Assembly (NCBI RefSeq): GCF_900323885.1
Contig: NZ_OOHJ01000018.1
Coordinates: forward strand, 2,405,001 to 2,469,000
DNA: 64,000 nucleotides
From: [Actinomadura] parvosata subsp. kistnae
GTDB taxonomy: Bacteria > Actinomycetota > Actinomycetes > Streptosporangiales > Streptosporangiaceae
Direction: 5' to 3'
Shown here one piece after another: positions 47,526 through 55,615 of the stretch. A model generated the notes under the pieces. It did no database searches and was not told where the DNA came from. It was given only the letters and a program-made list of their open reading frames with translations. Within the stretch, counting starts at the first letter, position 1. Each line of letters begins with the position of its first letter. Both the position numbers and the translations under genes were made by a program.

Positions 47526-48050
47526 TCACACGGTGTCAGAGGCAAGCGCGCCCGACGGCCGCGCGCCCAGCTCCTCCAGCGCCCGCTGCCAGGGGTTGTC
47601 GCCCGGGTCGAGCACGATCCGCACCCCGTCCGCGCGCAGGTCGTCGAGGCTGCGGCGGTAGGGCGTGCGGGCGGCCAGCGCGTCGTTCACGAACGGCAGC
47701 ACGACCACCGGGATGCCCAGCCCCGGCGCCTCCGCCAGCACGCCGAGCGCGTAGGTGTCGGTGATGCCCTGGGCGAACTTGTTGATCGTGTTGAACGTCG
47801 CCGGCGCCACGATCATGGCGTCCGCCCTGGGCGGTTTCGGCTCGTGCGGCTTGCGGTAGCGGCTGCGTACCGGGCGGCCCGTCCGCCGCTCCAGCTCGGC
47901 CTCGTCGATGAAGGCCAGCGCGGACGGCGTGGCCACGATCTGCACGATCCAGCCCGCGTCCTGGGCGAGGGTGACGAGCTCGCCCACCCCGGACGCCGAT
48001 TCGGCGGCACTGACGATGACGTAGAGGACGTCGCCGGCTGCTTCGGTCAC
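47526..48050 (-). CDS. flavoprotein domain protein (phosphopantothenoylcysteine decarboxylase-like)
   Basis: This 174-residue protein of the HFCD flavoprotein fold has VLYVIVSAAESASGVGELVTLAQDAG at the N-terminus (normally SGSIAA) and DAMIVAPATFNTINKFAQGITDTYALGVLAEA, the PASANT-like motif (here PATFNT). That part binds FMN in the family. It has the family's usual length and may be a flavin-dependent decarboxylase of a cysteine-derived compound or an orphan relative. It precedes the serine hydrolase in the same direction (41-base gap). Confidence 0.8.
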   Translation of the reverse strand: MTEAAGDVLYVIVSAAESASGVGELVTLAQDAGWIVQIVATPSALAFIDEAELERRTGRPVRSRYRKPHEPKPPRADAMIVAPATFNTINKFAQGITDTYALGVLAEAPGLGIPVVVLPFVNDALAARTPYRRSLDDLRADGVRIVLDPGDNPWQRALEELGARPSGALASDTV

Positions 48051-48165
48051 GCGATGCGCTCCTCAGGGGAAGGTGGTTCACTCACGTCCAGGATTCCCCA
48101 CCCGAATCCTCCGTGACGGGCGGCGCCTCTCATAAGCGAAGAAACCCGAGAACTGGGAGGTTGTC

Positions 48166-48261
48166 GTGTCCGTTGGCATCATCGCCGCCGTCGTCGTCGC
48201 GGCCGTGCTCGTCTGCGCGTGCGTCGTGACCCTGCGCAGGAGGAGGCGCTCCCGTGGCTGA
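48166..48261 (+). CDS. 31-residue single-pass membrane microprotein
   Basis: A GTG start sits 5 bases after a perfect GGGAGG. The product (MSVGIIAAVVVAAVLVCAC, then VVTLRRRRRSRG) is one hydrophobic helix of about 20 residues with two cysteines and a very basic cytoplasmic tail. Its last codons overlap the GTG of the ECF sigma gene by 8 bases and contain that gene's AGGAGGAGG ribosome site, so translation of the two is likely coupled. No family is recognised. It could tether or regulate the sigma factor. Confidence 0.6.
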   Translation: MSVGIIAAVVVAAVLVCACVVTLRRRRRSRG

Positions 48262-48826
48262 GGCGACCTGGCCGGGCGAGCGGCTGATCGTCGCGGCGCA
48301 GCGCGGGGACGTCGAGTCGATCTCCGCGCTGGTGTCCGGCTCGCACCCGCACGTGCGGCGCTTCGCCCGTACGTTGTGCGCCACGCCCGAGGACGCGGAG
48401 GACGCCGCGCAGGAGGCGCTGATCATCCTCTACCGGAAGATCGGCACGTTGCGGGCGACCGGCGCGCTGGCGTCGTGGATGTTCCGCATCGTGCGCAACG
48501 AGTGCCTGCGCCGCGCCCGCCTGACCCTCCGGCACCCGCCGCCCGTCGTGCCGGCGGCCTACGAGGCCGAGCGGCCGGCCGCGTCGTCGGCCGAGGACGA
48601 GGTGCTGCGGCGGCTCGAGGCCGACAGGGTGGCGGCGGCCATCGCCGCCCTGCCCGCCGACCAGCGCAACGTTCTGATCATGCGCGACATCCAGGGGCTG
48701 AGCGGGCGGATGGTGGCCGGGGCGCTGGGCCTGAGCGTCGCGGCGATGAAGTCGCGGCTGCACCGCGCCCGCGCGGCGGTGCAGCGCACGCTGGAGAGCA
48801 CGTCCTGGGGAGGCGACGATGACTGA
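48254..48826 (+). CDS. ECF RNA polymerase sigma factor
   Basis: This 190-residue sigma factor has region 2 at about 28-100 (VRRFARTLCATPEDAEDAAQEALIILYRKIGTLRATGALASWMFRIVRNECLRRAR). Region 4 lies at about 125-180 (AIAALPADQRNVLIMRDIQGLSGRMVAGALGLSVAAMKSRLHRARAAV). The GTG start has AGGAGGAGG 8 bases upstream, inside the microprotein gene. The end overlaps the four-cysteine membrane protein gene, so the three genes are one coupled unit. Confidence 0.9.
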   Translation: MAEATWPGERLIVAAQRGDVESISALVSGSHPHVRRFARTLCATPEDAEDAAQEALIILYRKIGTLRATGALASWMFRIVRNECLRRARLTLRHPPPVVPAAYEAERPAASSAEDEVLRRLEADRVAAAIAALPADQRNVLIMRDIQGLSGRMVAGALGLSVAAMKSRLHRARAAVQRTLESTSWGGDDD

Positions 48827-49145
48827 CGGACGGAACTACGGCGGCAAGGCGAGGGGCGGCGGCGCGACCGGCGCAGCGGCCGGTGAGGGGAGCTTCGCGA
48901 GTGCGTCGCTGGCGCGGCACCTGGTGCGGGGCGCGGCCGGGTTCGGCGCGTTGATCGGCTCGGTCGCGCTGATCCCGGTGCTCGGCCTGGTGAGCCTGGT
49001 GCTGGCCCCGCTGGGCCTGCTCGTCCTGCGCGGCTGCCCGATGTGCTGGATGATCGGGCTGGCGCAGACCGTCTCGATGGGCCGGCTGCGGCGGCAGTGC
49101 GTGGACGGCCGGTGCGAGCTCGTCCGGGCGCCCGATTCCCCCTGA
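48819..49145 (+). CDS. small membrane protein with two cysteine pairs, coupled to the sigma factor
   Basis: This 108-residue protein has a Gly/Ala-rich N-terminus (about 1-30) and one or two membrane helices (about 38-70). A short cytoplasmic or outer tail has Cys73/Cys76 (RGCPMCW) and Cys94/Cys99 (QCVDGRCE). The four cysteines could bind a metal or form a redox switch. The ATG overlaps the sigma stop and has GGGGAGG upstream. Its position suggests an anti-sigma or redox sensor of the preceding sigma factor, but it lacks a recognisable anti-sigma zinc-finger domain. Confidence 0.65.
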   Translation: MTDGRNYGGKARGGGATGAAAGEGSFASASLARHLVRGAAGFGALIGSVALIPVLGLVSLVLAPLGLLVLRGCPMCWMIGLAQTVSMGRLRRQCVDGRCELVRAPDSP

Positions 49146-49157
49146 CTCCCCCGAGTC

Positions 49158-49188
49158 GAGATTTGTTGGAACAATTGGTAGGAATCTC
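49158..49188. promoter_or_regulatory. nested inverted repeats upstream of the TS-like pair
   Basis: Outer arms GAGATT (49158-49163) and AATCTC (49183-49188) enclose inner arms TTGTT (49163-49167) and AACAA (49170-49174). They lie in the 100-base AT-rich gap between the sigma module and the four-helix membrane protein. There is no T-run, so an operator is more likely than a terminator. Confidence 0.4.
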
Positions 49189-49245
49189 AGCCCCATTCCC
49201 GAAAAATGCGCTCATACTGGAGTTACAGCAACCAGGAGCGCGCTC

Positions 49246-49917
49246 ATGCGGAAGATCCCCCATCGCATGGCCCAGGAGGACGGCCTCGCACCGAACCACT
49301 TCCTCCAGCTTGCCGCGGTGGACTTCAACGGTGTCTACGCGGTTCACTTAGCCGCCAAGGAGGAGCGGCTGAAGATGACCAGGCTCGCACTGAGCCTGCT
49401 GTCGGGGCCGTTCTTCGCCGCCATCGCGCTGGCCAGCGCCAAGGTGGTCGACCCGCAGAGCCTCACCAGGTGGCAGGACGTCCCGTGGTACCTGTTCGCC
49501 CTGGTCATCGCGTTCGGCGTGCTGAGCGTGCTGCCGTTCCTGCGCCTCATCGAGGCCGTCAACGCGCACGCTCGCACCGCCCGCGCGATCAACAACTTCC
49601 GGCTGCTGTACTCCACGAAACTGGGGGACGAGCTCGACTGGACGCCGAACCTGCCGGTCGATCCGCGTTTCCCGGAAACCTACGCACCGCTCGCCTGGCC
49701 GGGCATCAACGTCATGGTGCTCGCCACGGTGAACTCGACCTACCTCACCGTCGGCGTCACCGGACTGAGCGGCCAGGAGCCGAACCTGCTCCTGCTCATG
49801 ACCGGCATCCTGCTCGTCGCGCTGGTGCACTACGGCGTCTACTACGTCCGCTGCAACGTCAGCAGACGGCGCCGGCTTCCTCGCAACCCGTACCGAATCA
49901 CGAATATGGAGGGATAA
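49246..49917 (+). CDS. four-helix membrane protein paired with a thymidylate synthase-like protein
   Basis: This 223-residue protein is not assigned to a family. A charged cytoplasmic N-terminus (FLQLAAVDFNGVYAVHLAAKEERLKM) leads to helices at about 45-66, 80-102, 152-174 and 181-202. A soluble loop of about 45 residues lies between helices 2 and 3 (AHARTARAINNFRLLYSTKLGDELDW). The tail is basic (SRRRRLPRNPY). The general plan recalls the small multi-helix membrane effectors of nucleotide-centred conflict systems, but no direct homology can be claimed. GGAG lies 7 bases before the ATG, and the stop abuts the next ATG. Confidence 0.65.
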   Translation: MRKIPHRMAQEDGLAPNHFLQLAAVDFNGVYAVHLAAKEERLKMTRLALSLLSGPFFAAIALASAKVVDPQSLTRWQDVPWYLFALVIAFGVLSVLPFLRLIEAVNAHARTARAINNFRLLYSTKLGDELDWTPNLPVDPRFPETYAPLAWPGINVMVLATVNSTYLTVGVTGLSGQEPNLLLLMTGILLVALVHYGVYYVRCNVSRRRRLPRNPYRITNMEG

Positions 49918-50526
49918 ATGCCCGGCCCAGCAGAATGGGCGTCATGTGGGGAGGCGTGGATCAGGTTGATGCGCCACGTATGGTCGGCGGGAACGCTCGC
50001 CGACGACGATCGGGGCCCCGTCATCGAGGCGCCGTCCGTGCTGTTCGAGATCGCGAGGGTCAGCGGGGACGATCCGATCATCACCCGGTACGGCGACGCC
50101 GACCGGCTGGCGCTCTACCGCAGGAAGTTCAGCGAGCAGACGGTGGTGCCGCCGTTCAAGTACAGCTATGGGGCGAGGATGAGCGGCCAGCTCGGATGGG
50201 CGGCCGACCTGCTGCGGATCAAGCCGTACAGCAAGAGCGCGTGGATCTCGCTGACCGCGCCCGGCGAGGCCTACGACTCGGTGCCGTGCCTGGTCGGGCT
50301 GGCGTTCCGGATCAGGGAGGGCGCGCTCGTCATGACCGCGACCTTCCGTTCCCAGAACGCCTACACCAGCTACCTCAACTACCTGCCGCTCGCTGACCTG
50401 CACGCCTCGATGGCCGCCAAGCTGGAGGTGGGGCGGGGGCCGATGCGGGTGTTCGTGGACGTCCCGCACCTGTACCTGTCCGACAGCCCGAGGGTGTTCC
50501 CCGTCATGTGGCGTGCCCTTTCCTGA
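49918..50526 (+). CDS. shortened thymidylate synthase-superfamily protein
   Basis: This 202-residue protein aligns with ThyA by both motifs and spacing: Cys124 in SVPCLVG, Arg144-Ser145, Asn154 and His184-x-Tyr186 in DVPHLYLSD. The Cys-Arg gap (20), Asn-His gap (30) and His-Tyr gap (2) equal those of E. coli C146/R166/N177/H207/Y209. ThyA Asp169 is Asn147 here, and the C-terminal segment of about 40 residues, including the folate-capping tail, is missing. It probably binds a pyrimidine nucleotide but may not methylate it. It is co-transcribed with the four-helix membrane protein (stop adjacent to ATG). Confidence 0.75.
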   Translation: MPGPAEWASCGEAWIRLMRHVWSAGTLADDDRGPVIEAPSVLFEIARVSGDDPIITRYGDADRLALYRRKFSEQTVVPPFKYSYGARMSGQLGWAADLLRIKPYSKSAWISLTAPGEAYDSVPCLVGLAFRIREGALVMTATFRSQNAYTSYLNYLPLADLHASMAAKLEVGRGPMRVFVDVPHLYLSDSPRVFPVMWRALS

Positions 50527-50533
50527 ACGCCGG

Positions 50534-51970
50534 TCAGGTGGTGGCGGGCGCCGTCGAGAGCGGTGCCGCGATGTCCTCCAGGCCCTTGCGCTCGGCCTTG
50601 ACCCCGAGGAACACCTCGACCAGGCCGGCGGCGATCATGATGATGCCGCCGATGGAGAACGCGAGGGCCGTGTCACCCGGCACCCCGCTCTCCACCAGCG
50701 AGGAGAACACCAGCGGCCCCGCGATGCCGCCCGCCGCCGTCCCGACCGCGAAGAAGAACGCGATGGCCATCGCCCTGGTCTCCATCGGGAAGATCTCGCT
50801 GACGGTCAGGTACGCCGAGCTCGCCCCTGCTGACGCCACGAACAGCACCACCGACCAGCACGCCGTGAGCGTGACCGCCGTGAGCATGCCCTGGTTGAAC
50901 AGCCAGGCGGTGCCCAGCAGGAGCACCCCCGACCCGATGTACGTGGCCGAGATCATCGGCACCCGGCCGACCGTGTCGAAGAGGTGGCCGAGCAGCAGCG
51001 GGCCGAGGAAGTTCCCGACCGCGATCACCGCGAAGTAGTAGCCCGTGTGCGTGTCGATCTTGAAGAACGTCGACAGGATCTGCGCGTACCCGAAGGTGAT
51101 CGCGTTGTAGAGGAACGCCTGCCCGATGAACAGCGACAACCCCAACACTGTCCGCTTGGGATAGAGCGCCACCATCGTGTGCGCGATCCGCACGAACCCG
51201 ATCGACTTGCGCTGGTGAATGGTGATCGACTGCTCCGGCTCCCGCAGGTCGTGCTTGCCGATCTGCTCCTCGATGTCGTCCACGAGCCGTTCGGCCTCAC
51301 GGTCCTTGCCGTGGATGAACAGCCAGCGCGGGCTCTCCGGGACGTGCCGCCGTACGAGGAGGATGGCCAGGCCCAGCACCACGCCCAGCCCGAACGCGAC
51401 CCGCCAGCCGATGTTGACCGGCAGGTCGTTCAGCAGCGGCACGGTCAGCAGCGCGCCGCCGGCCGCGCCGAGCCAGTAGCTGCCGTTGATGATGATGTCG
51501 ATGCGCCCGCGGTGCCGGCTCGGGATGAGCTCGTCGATGGCGGAGTTGATGGCCGCGTACTCGCCGCCGATGCCGAACCCCGTCATGAACCTGAACAGGA
51601 AGAACCACCACGCGCTGAACGAGAACGCGGTCAGCAGCGTCGCCACCAGGTACACGACGAGCGTGATGATGAACAGCTTCTTCCTGCCGAACCGGTCGGT
51701 CAGCCAGCCGAAGAACAGCGCCCCGGTGCAGGCGCCCGCCACGTAGAGCGCGGCGGCCACGCCCGCGACCTGCGCCTGGGTGATGTCCAGGCCGCTGCCC
51801 GGCTTGGCGAGCTGCGCCGACAGGTTTCCGACGATGGTGACCTCGAGCCCGTCGAGGATCCAGACGGTGCCCAGGCCGATGACGATCATCCAGTGCCAGC
51901 GGGACCACGGAAGCCGGTCCAGCCGCGCGGGCACCTTGGTGGTGACGGTGCCGGTTTCCACGTCGCTCAT
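50534..51970 (-). CDS. MFS transporter, sugar/metabolite:H+ symporter type
   Basis: This 478-residue, 12-helix transporter has WHWMIVIGLGTVWILDGLEVTIVG in helix 1, motif A FGWLTDRFGRKKLFIITL, and RFMTGFGIGGEYAAINSAIDELIPSRHRGR, which is typical of the metabolite:H+ symporter group. A second motif A-like GHLFDTVGRVPMI and a PESPRWL motif follow helix 6. The substrate is unknown. It is convergent with the TS-like gene and followed on its 5' side by an 18-bp perfect inverted repeat. Confidence 0.9.
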   Translation of the reverse strand: MSDVETGTVTTKVPARLDRLPWSRWHWMIVIGLGTVWILDGLEVTIVGNLSAQLAKPGSGLDITQAQVAGVAAALYVAGACTGALFFGWLTDRFGRKKLFIITLVVYLVATLLTAFSFSAWWFFLFRFMTGFGIGGEYAAINSAIDELIPSRHRGRIDIIINGSYWLGAAGGALLTVPLLNDLPVNIGWRVAFGLGVVLGLAILLVRRHVPESPRWLFIHGKDREAERLVDDIEEQIGKHDLREPEQSITIHQRKSIGFVRIAHTMVALYPKRTVLGLSLFIGQAFLYNAITFGYAQILSTFFKIDTHTGYYFAVIAVGNFLGPLLLGHLFDTVGRVPMISATYIGSGVLLLGTAWLFNQGMLTAVTLTACWSVVLFVASAGASSAYLTVSEIFPMETRAMAIAFFFAVGTAAGGIAGPLVFSSLVESGVPGDTALAFSIGGIIMIAAGLVEVFLGVKAERKGLEDIAAPLSTAPATT

Positions 51971-51984
51971 AGGCTCCTTCGGAT

Positions 51985-52002
51985 ACCCGGCGAGCGCCGG
52001 GT
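51985..52002. promoter_or_regulatory. perfect 18-bp inverted repeat upstream of the MFS gene
   Basis: ACCCGGCG (51985-51992) and CGCCGGGT (51995-52002) surround AG, 15 bases upstream of the MFS start and 35 bases downstream of the methyltransferase stop. It could be an operator or a terminator hairpin for the methyltransferase gene; no T-run follows it on either strand. Confidence 0.45.
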
Positions 52003-52036
52003 AAACGCTTTCTACCCGCGCTTTCCAGCCGTGCTT

Positions 52037-52765
52037 TTACCCGGCGGGCTTCCTGGCCTCCACGATGCCGGTGCTGAACCACGGGCCGCCGTACCAGAAC
52101 CGCCAGCCCGCGTCCCGCCGCCGCACGTCCACCACGCCGAGCCCGCGCAGCGTCTCCTCGTACTCGGGGGTGTGCTGGAAGTCGGCGACCAGCATCAGCC
52201 CGCCGGGCCGCAGCACCCGGTACGCCTCCCGCACCGCCTGCTCGCGCCCCTCGGCCGCGGGGATGTTGTGGATGGCCTGGCTGGAGACCACCACGTCGAA
52301 CGCGTCGTCGCCGAACGGCAGGTCACGCATGTCGCCCGTGACCAGCTCCACCCGCTTGGCGACGCCTTCGGCCTCGGCGTTCGCCCTGGCCACCTGCTCG
52401 GTGTTGCCCGACTGGTCCTTGGCGCGCCAGATGTCGACGCCGGTGGCGCTGCCGTGCTCCAGCCGCTCGGCCGCCAGCATCAGCACCGCGCCCCTGCCGC
52501 AGCCCAGGTCGAGCAGCCGCTCGTCCCCGCGTAACCGCCGCAGCTCCGCGTCCCAGACCACGAACTTGCCGCGCCGCGTCGTGTAGAGGTAGCTCGCCGC
52601 GCTGGCCAGCGTGTAGAGCGCCCCGGCCAGGAACGCGATGCCGGCGGCGAGGATGTCGAGCGCGAACGAGACCACCGCCAGCGCCGCCAGGGCGAGAGCG
52701 CCGAGGACCAGACCGGCCAGCGCCCAGGGTGCGTCGAACCCGTAGCTTCCGTGTCGCTTGCTCAC
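52037..52765 (-). CDS. class I SAM-dependent methyltransferase with N-terminal membrane helices
   Basis: This protein of about 242 residues has two hydrophobic helices (about 14-34 and 37-62: ALAGLVLGALALAALAVVSFAL, ILAAGIAFLAGALYTLASAASYL). A Rossmann methyltransferase follows, with motif I LLDLGCGRGAVLMLAAERL, acidic VDIW and post-motifs TGDMRDLPFGDDAFDVVVSSQAIHNI and YRVLRPGGLMLVADF. It likely methylates a lipid or membrane substrate. GTG at 52765 is preferred; GTG at 52771 is also possible and the Shine-Dalgarno sequence is weak. Confidence 0.8.
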   Translation of the reverse strand: MSKRHGSYGFDAPWALAGLVLGALALAALAVVSFALDILAAGIAFLAGALYTLASAASYLYTTRRGKFVVWDAELRRLRGDERLLDLGCGRGAVLMLAAERLEHGSATGVDIWRAKDQSGNTEQVARANAEAEGVAKRVELVTGDMRDLPFGDDAFDVVVSSQAIHNIPAAEGREQAVREAYRVLRPGGLMLVADFQHTPEYEETLRGLGVVDVRRRDAGWRFWYGGPWFSTGIVEARKPAG

Positions 52766-52892
52766 ATTCACGTTATATCTCAATGTGGTCTTGACGGGTA
52801 TTTGACCGAAGCATTCCCTTACGCACCACCTGTAACGCACTGAGCCTGACTACGGTGACTTGGATGGGCACACACTGGGGGTTTGACCAGGC

Positions 52893-54263
52893 ATGACGGG
52901 AGCAGAACGGCGATTCGGCCTGGGCGCCGGCATCGCGCTCACACTCGCCTCAGCCCTGCTGTGGGGCGTCGCGCACCTCGCCACCGAGCGGCGCAGGACC
53001 GGCCTCGCGCTGATGGCCGCCTACGTCGTGATGCTGGCCGCCGTCCTGACCGTCTTCACCGCCTTCAGCGCCCGCCTGCTGTCGCTCGCCGTCCAGCCGC
53101 ACTGGCTCATCTGGCTCACCGTCGCGCTCGTCGCCATCGCGCTGGCGTGGACCGGCGTCATCATCTGGTCGTTCCTCCTCGTCCGGCCCGCCCGCTCCGA
53201 CAAGGTCGGCCGCTTCCTCACCACCACCCTGGCCATCGCGCTCTGCGCGCTCGTCCTCGCGCCCACCGCGTACGCGACGCGGCTGGCGTACCTGTCGCGC
53301 GACGTCGTCAACACCCTCTTCTCGCCCACCAACACCGCCACCCCTGTCATGGCCCAGGACCCGTGGAACGGCGCCGAGCGGGTCAACTTCCTGCTCCTCG
53401 GCGGCGACTCAGCGCCCAGCCGGCCCGGCGTACGCACCGACAGCATGACCGTGGCCAGCGTGGACGTGGAGACCGGCGACACCGTCCTGTTCGGCCTACC
53501 GCGCAACCTGCAACGCGTCCAGCTCCCCGCCGGCCCCGCCAGGGACCGCTTCCCGTACGGCTTCACCGGCGCGGGCCCCGACACCCCCGGCCTGCTCAAC
53601 GAGGTCTTCCAGTACGCCGAGGACCACCCCGACATGGTGCCCGGCGCCCCCAAGGGCCAGCGCGGCCCCACCCTCCTCAAGCAGACCGTCTCCGACATCC
53701 TCGGCCTCCCCGTCGACCACTACGCGATGGTCGACATGAAGGGCTTCGCCGAGATCATCGACGCCATGGGCGGCGTCCAGGTCACCATCAAGGAGCCCAT
53801 CGTGTACGGCCGGCACCGCGAGGGCCTCCTCCCCGCCGGCACCCGCAAGCTCTCCGGCGCCGAAGCCCTCTGGTACGGCCGCTCCCGCACCGACAGCGAC
53901 GACTACGTCCGCATGGGCCGCCAGAAGTGCCTGCTCAACGCCGTCGCCAAGCAGGCCGACCCGGTGACCGTGCTCAACAGCTTCGAACGCCTCGCCGCCG
54001 CCACCAAGCGCGCCATCTCCACCGACCTGCCGCAGGACCTGCTGCCCGCCGTCGTGGACCTGTCCCAGAAGGTCAAGAACGCCAAGATCCGCAGCCTCAA
54101 CTTCGTCCCGCCCCTCATCAGCACCGTGGACCCGGACTGGTACCTGATCCGCCGCAAGGTCTCGGACGCCCTGGAGGAGCACGCCTCCACCCGCTCCGCC
54201 CCTGCCCACACCCCGTCCCCCACCCCCGACACCCCCATCAACCTCGACGCCACCTGCACGTAA
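52893..54263 (+). CDS. LCP family protein with multi-helix N-terminus
   Basis: This 456-residue protein has four hydrophobic helices at about 10-30, 38-62, 72-98 and 108-128. The LCP domain starts at about 165 (VNFLLLGGDSAPSRPGVRTDSMTVASVDVETGDTVLFGLPRN, DHYAMVDMKGFAEIIDAMGGVQVTI, WYGRSRTDSDDYVRMGRQKCLL). The key Arg and Asp residues are present. The multi-helix membrane part differs from the single-helix LCP at 23855, so the two may attach different wall polymers. A Pro/Thr tail ends the protein. Confidence 0.88.
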   Translation: MTGAERRFGLGAGIALTLASALLWGVAHLATERRRTGLALMAAYVVMLAAVLTVFTAFSARLLSLAVQPHWLIWLTVALVAIALAWTGVIIWSFLLVRPARSDKVGRFLTTTLAIALCALVLAPTAYATRLAYLSRDVVNTLFSPTNTATPVMAQDPWNGAERVNFLLLGGDSAPSRPGVRTDSMTVASVDVETGDTVLFGLPRNLQRVQLPAGPARDRFPYGFTGAGPDTPGLLNEVFQYAEDHPDMVPGAPKGQRGPTLLKQTVSDILGLPVDHYAMVDMKGFAEIIDAMGGVQVTIKEPIVYGRHREGLLPAGTRKLSGAEALWYGRSRTDSDDYVRMGRQKCLLNAVAKQADPVTVLNSFERLAAATKRAISTDLPQDLLPAVVDLSQKVKNAKIRSLNFVPPLISTVDPDWYLIRRKVSDALEEHASTRSAPAHTPSPTPDTPINLDATCT

Positions 54264-54558
54264 CCCCCCGGCCCCACGCCCCACCACCCCTCTCACGCCC
54301 TGTCCTGCGAGCCGATCGGCGCCAAGCTGGAACGCTGGAGGACCCCACCCCGCCCTCCCACACCCGCCCACGAGGCGCAGCATTCGCCCCTGGCCCTGTT
54401 GCCTGAGCGAGGTGTGCCGCGCATTTGCCTGCACATCCCCTCAAAAGCGCCAGCCGGAATGCGGCAGGCAAGGGAAACGGCCTCGATCCGAGGATGCCTG
54501 TGGCATGATGGTGCACGTCCGGAACGGAAACGATTTTCATCCTCACCTGGAGCAGACC
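54264..54558. other. 295-base intergenic region
   Basis: No gene is supported. The left part is C-rich. The right part contains CATGAT at 54504-54509, a possible -10 box, and the Zur-like half-site at 54525-54539, followed by the GGAG ribosome site of the P-loop ATPase gene. Confidence 0.5.
54525..54539. promoter_or_regulatory. Zur-like box upstream of the P-loop ATPase
   Basis: Read on the minus strand, the 15-mer is TGAAAATCGTTTCCG. Its left half (TGAAAAT) equals one arm of the actinobacterial zinc-uptake-regulator box TGAAAATGATTTTCA, while the right arm matches at 4 of 7. It lies 19 bases before the GTG of the ATPase gene, in the likely 5' untranslated region. This is suggestive only. 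Confidence 0.3.
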
Positions 54559-55488
54559 GTGAGAGTGGCGTTCGTCGGAAAGGGCGGCAGCGGCAAGACG
54601 ACGATGTCGGCCCTGTTCGCCAGGCACGTGGCAGCCCAAGGCGCCCCCGTGGTGGCCATGGACGCCGACATCAACCAGCACCTGGCTCTCGTGCTCGGTC
54701 TCGACGAGCAGCCGGAGCCCCTGGGCGCCCACCTCACCGAGATCAAAGACCGGCTGCGCGGCACGAACCCGCGCATCGCCTCGGCCGAGAGGATGGTGAA
54801 GACCACCCCGCCCGGCCGCGGCTCCACGCTTCTGAGCTTCGAGGACCTGGCCACCGACCCTTACGGCCTGACCACCCCCGACGGCCTGCGCCTGCTGGCG
54901 ACGGGCCCGTTCAGCGAGGACGACCTGGGCGTGGCCTGCTACCACTCGAAGGTGGGCGCGGTCGAGCTGCTGCTCAACCACCTGGTCGACGGCCCCGGCG
55001 AGTACGTCGTGGTGGACATGACGGCCGGCGCCGACTCGTTCGCCTCGGGCCTGTTCACCCGCTTCGACCTGACGTTCCTGGTGGCGGAGCCCACCCGGCA
55101 GGGTGTCGGCGTCTACCGGCAGTACCGCGAGTACGCCGCCAAGTACGACGTGGCGCTCGCCGTGGTCGGCAACAAGGTGCACGGCCCGTCCGACGTCGAC
55201 TTCCTGCGCGAGCACGTCGGCGACGACCTGCTGACCTGGATGGAGCACTCGGCGGCCGTCCGCGCGATGGAGCAGGGCCGCCACTTCACGCTCGACGACC
55301 TGGAGCCGGCCAACTCCGACGCGCTGGCGCTGCTCCGCAAGACGCTCGACGAGCAGGAGAAGGACTGGGCCCGCTTCGGCCGCCAGACGGTGGAGTTCCA
55401 CCTGCGCAACGCCCGCGCCTGGGCCAACGAGCGCACCGGCGCCGACCTCGCCGACCAGGTGGACCCCGATTTCGTCTACGGCCCCTGA
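54559..55488 (+). CDS. MinD/CooC-like P-loop ATPase
   Basis: This 309-residue SIMIBI-class ATPase starts RVAFVGKGGSGKTTMSALFARHVA (deviant Walker A with two lysines), followed by VVAMDADINQHLALVLGL (switch I-like). Later it has YVVVDMTAGADSFASGLFTRFDLTFLVAEPTRQGVGVYRQY and VVGNKVHGPSD (NKxD-like). The layout is that of CooC/nickel-insertion and related metal-cofactor ATPases, but no metalloenzyme lies beside it. The GTG at 54559 has GGAG 6 bases upstream. A weak Zur-like box precedes it, and an SCO5389-family gene follows 127 bases downstream. Confidence 0.85.
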   Translation: MRVAFVGKGGSGKTTMSALFARHVAAQGAPVVAMDADINQHLALVLGLDEQPEPLGAHLTEIKDRLRGTNPRIASAERMVKTTPPGRGSTLLSFEDLATDPYGLTTPDGLRLLATGPFSEDDLGVACYHSKVGAVELLLNHLVDGPGEYVVVDMTAGADSFASGLFTRFDLTFLVAEPTRQGVGVYRQYREYAAKYDVALAVVGNKVHGPSDVDFLREHVGDDLLTWMEHSAAVRAMEQGRHFTLDDLEPANSDALALLRKTLDEQEKDWARFGRQTVEFHLRNARAWANERTGADLADQVDPDFVYGP

Positions 55489-55615
55489 CAAACCCCGGCT
55501 CCACGACCCCTGAAACCGCACCCGACAGCGCACACGACTGTGCCCGCGAGGTCTCTGGAGCGCACACCTCCGGCGATCTAGCGTCAATGTGAACCCCCCT
55601 TCGAGAGGAGACAGC

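Noticed and set aside
49168..49172. GGAAC as a possible ECF -35 element for the TS-like pair
   Set aside because: No CGT or GTC -10 element lies at the required 16-17 base spacing, and the bases are part of a dyad.
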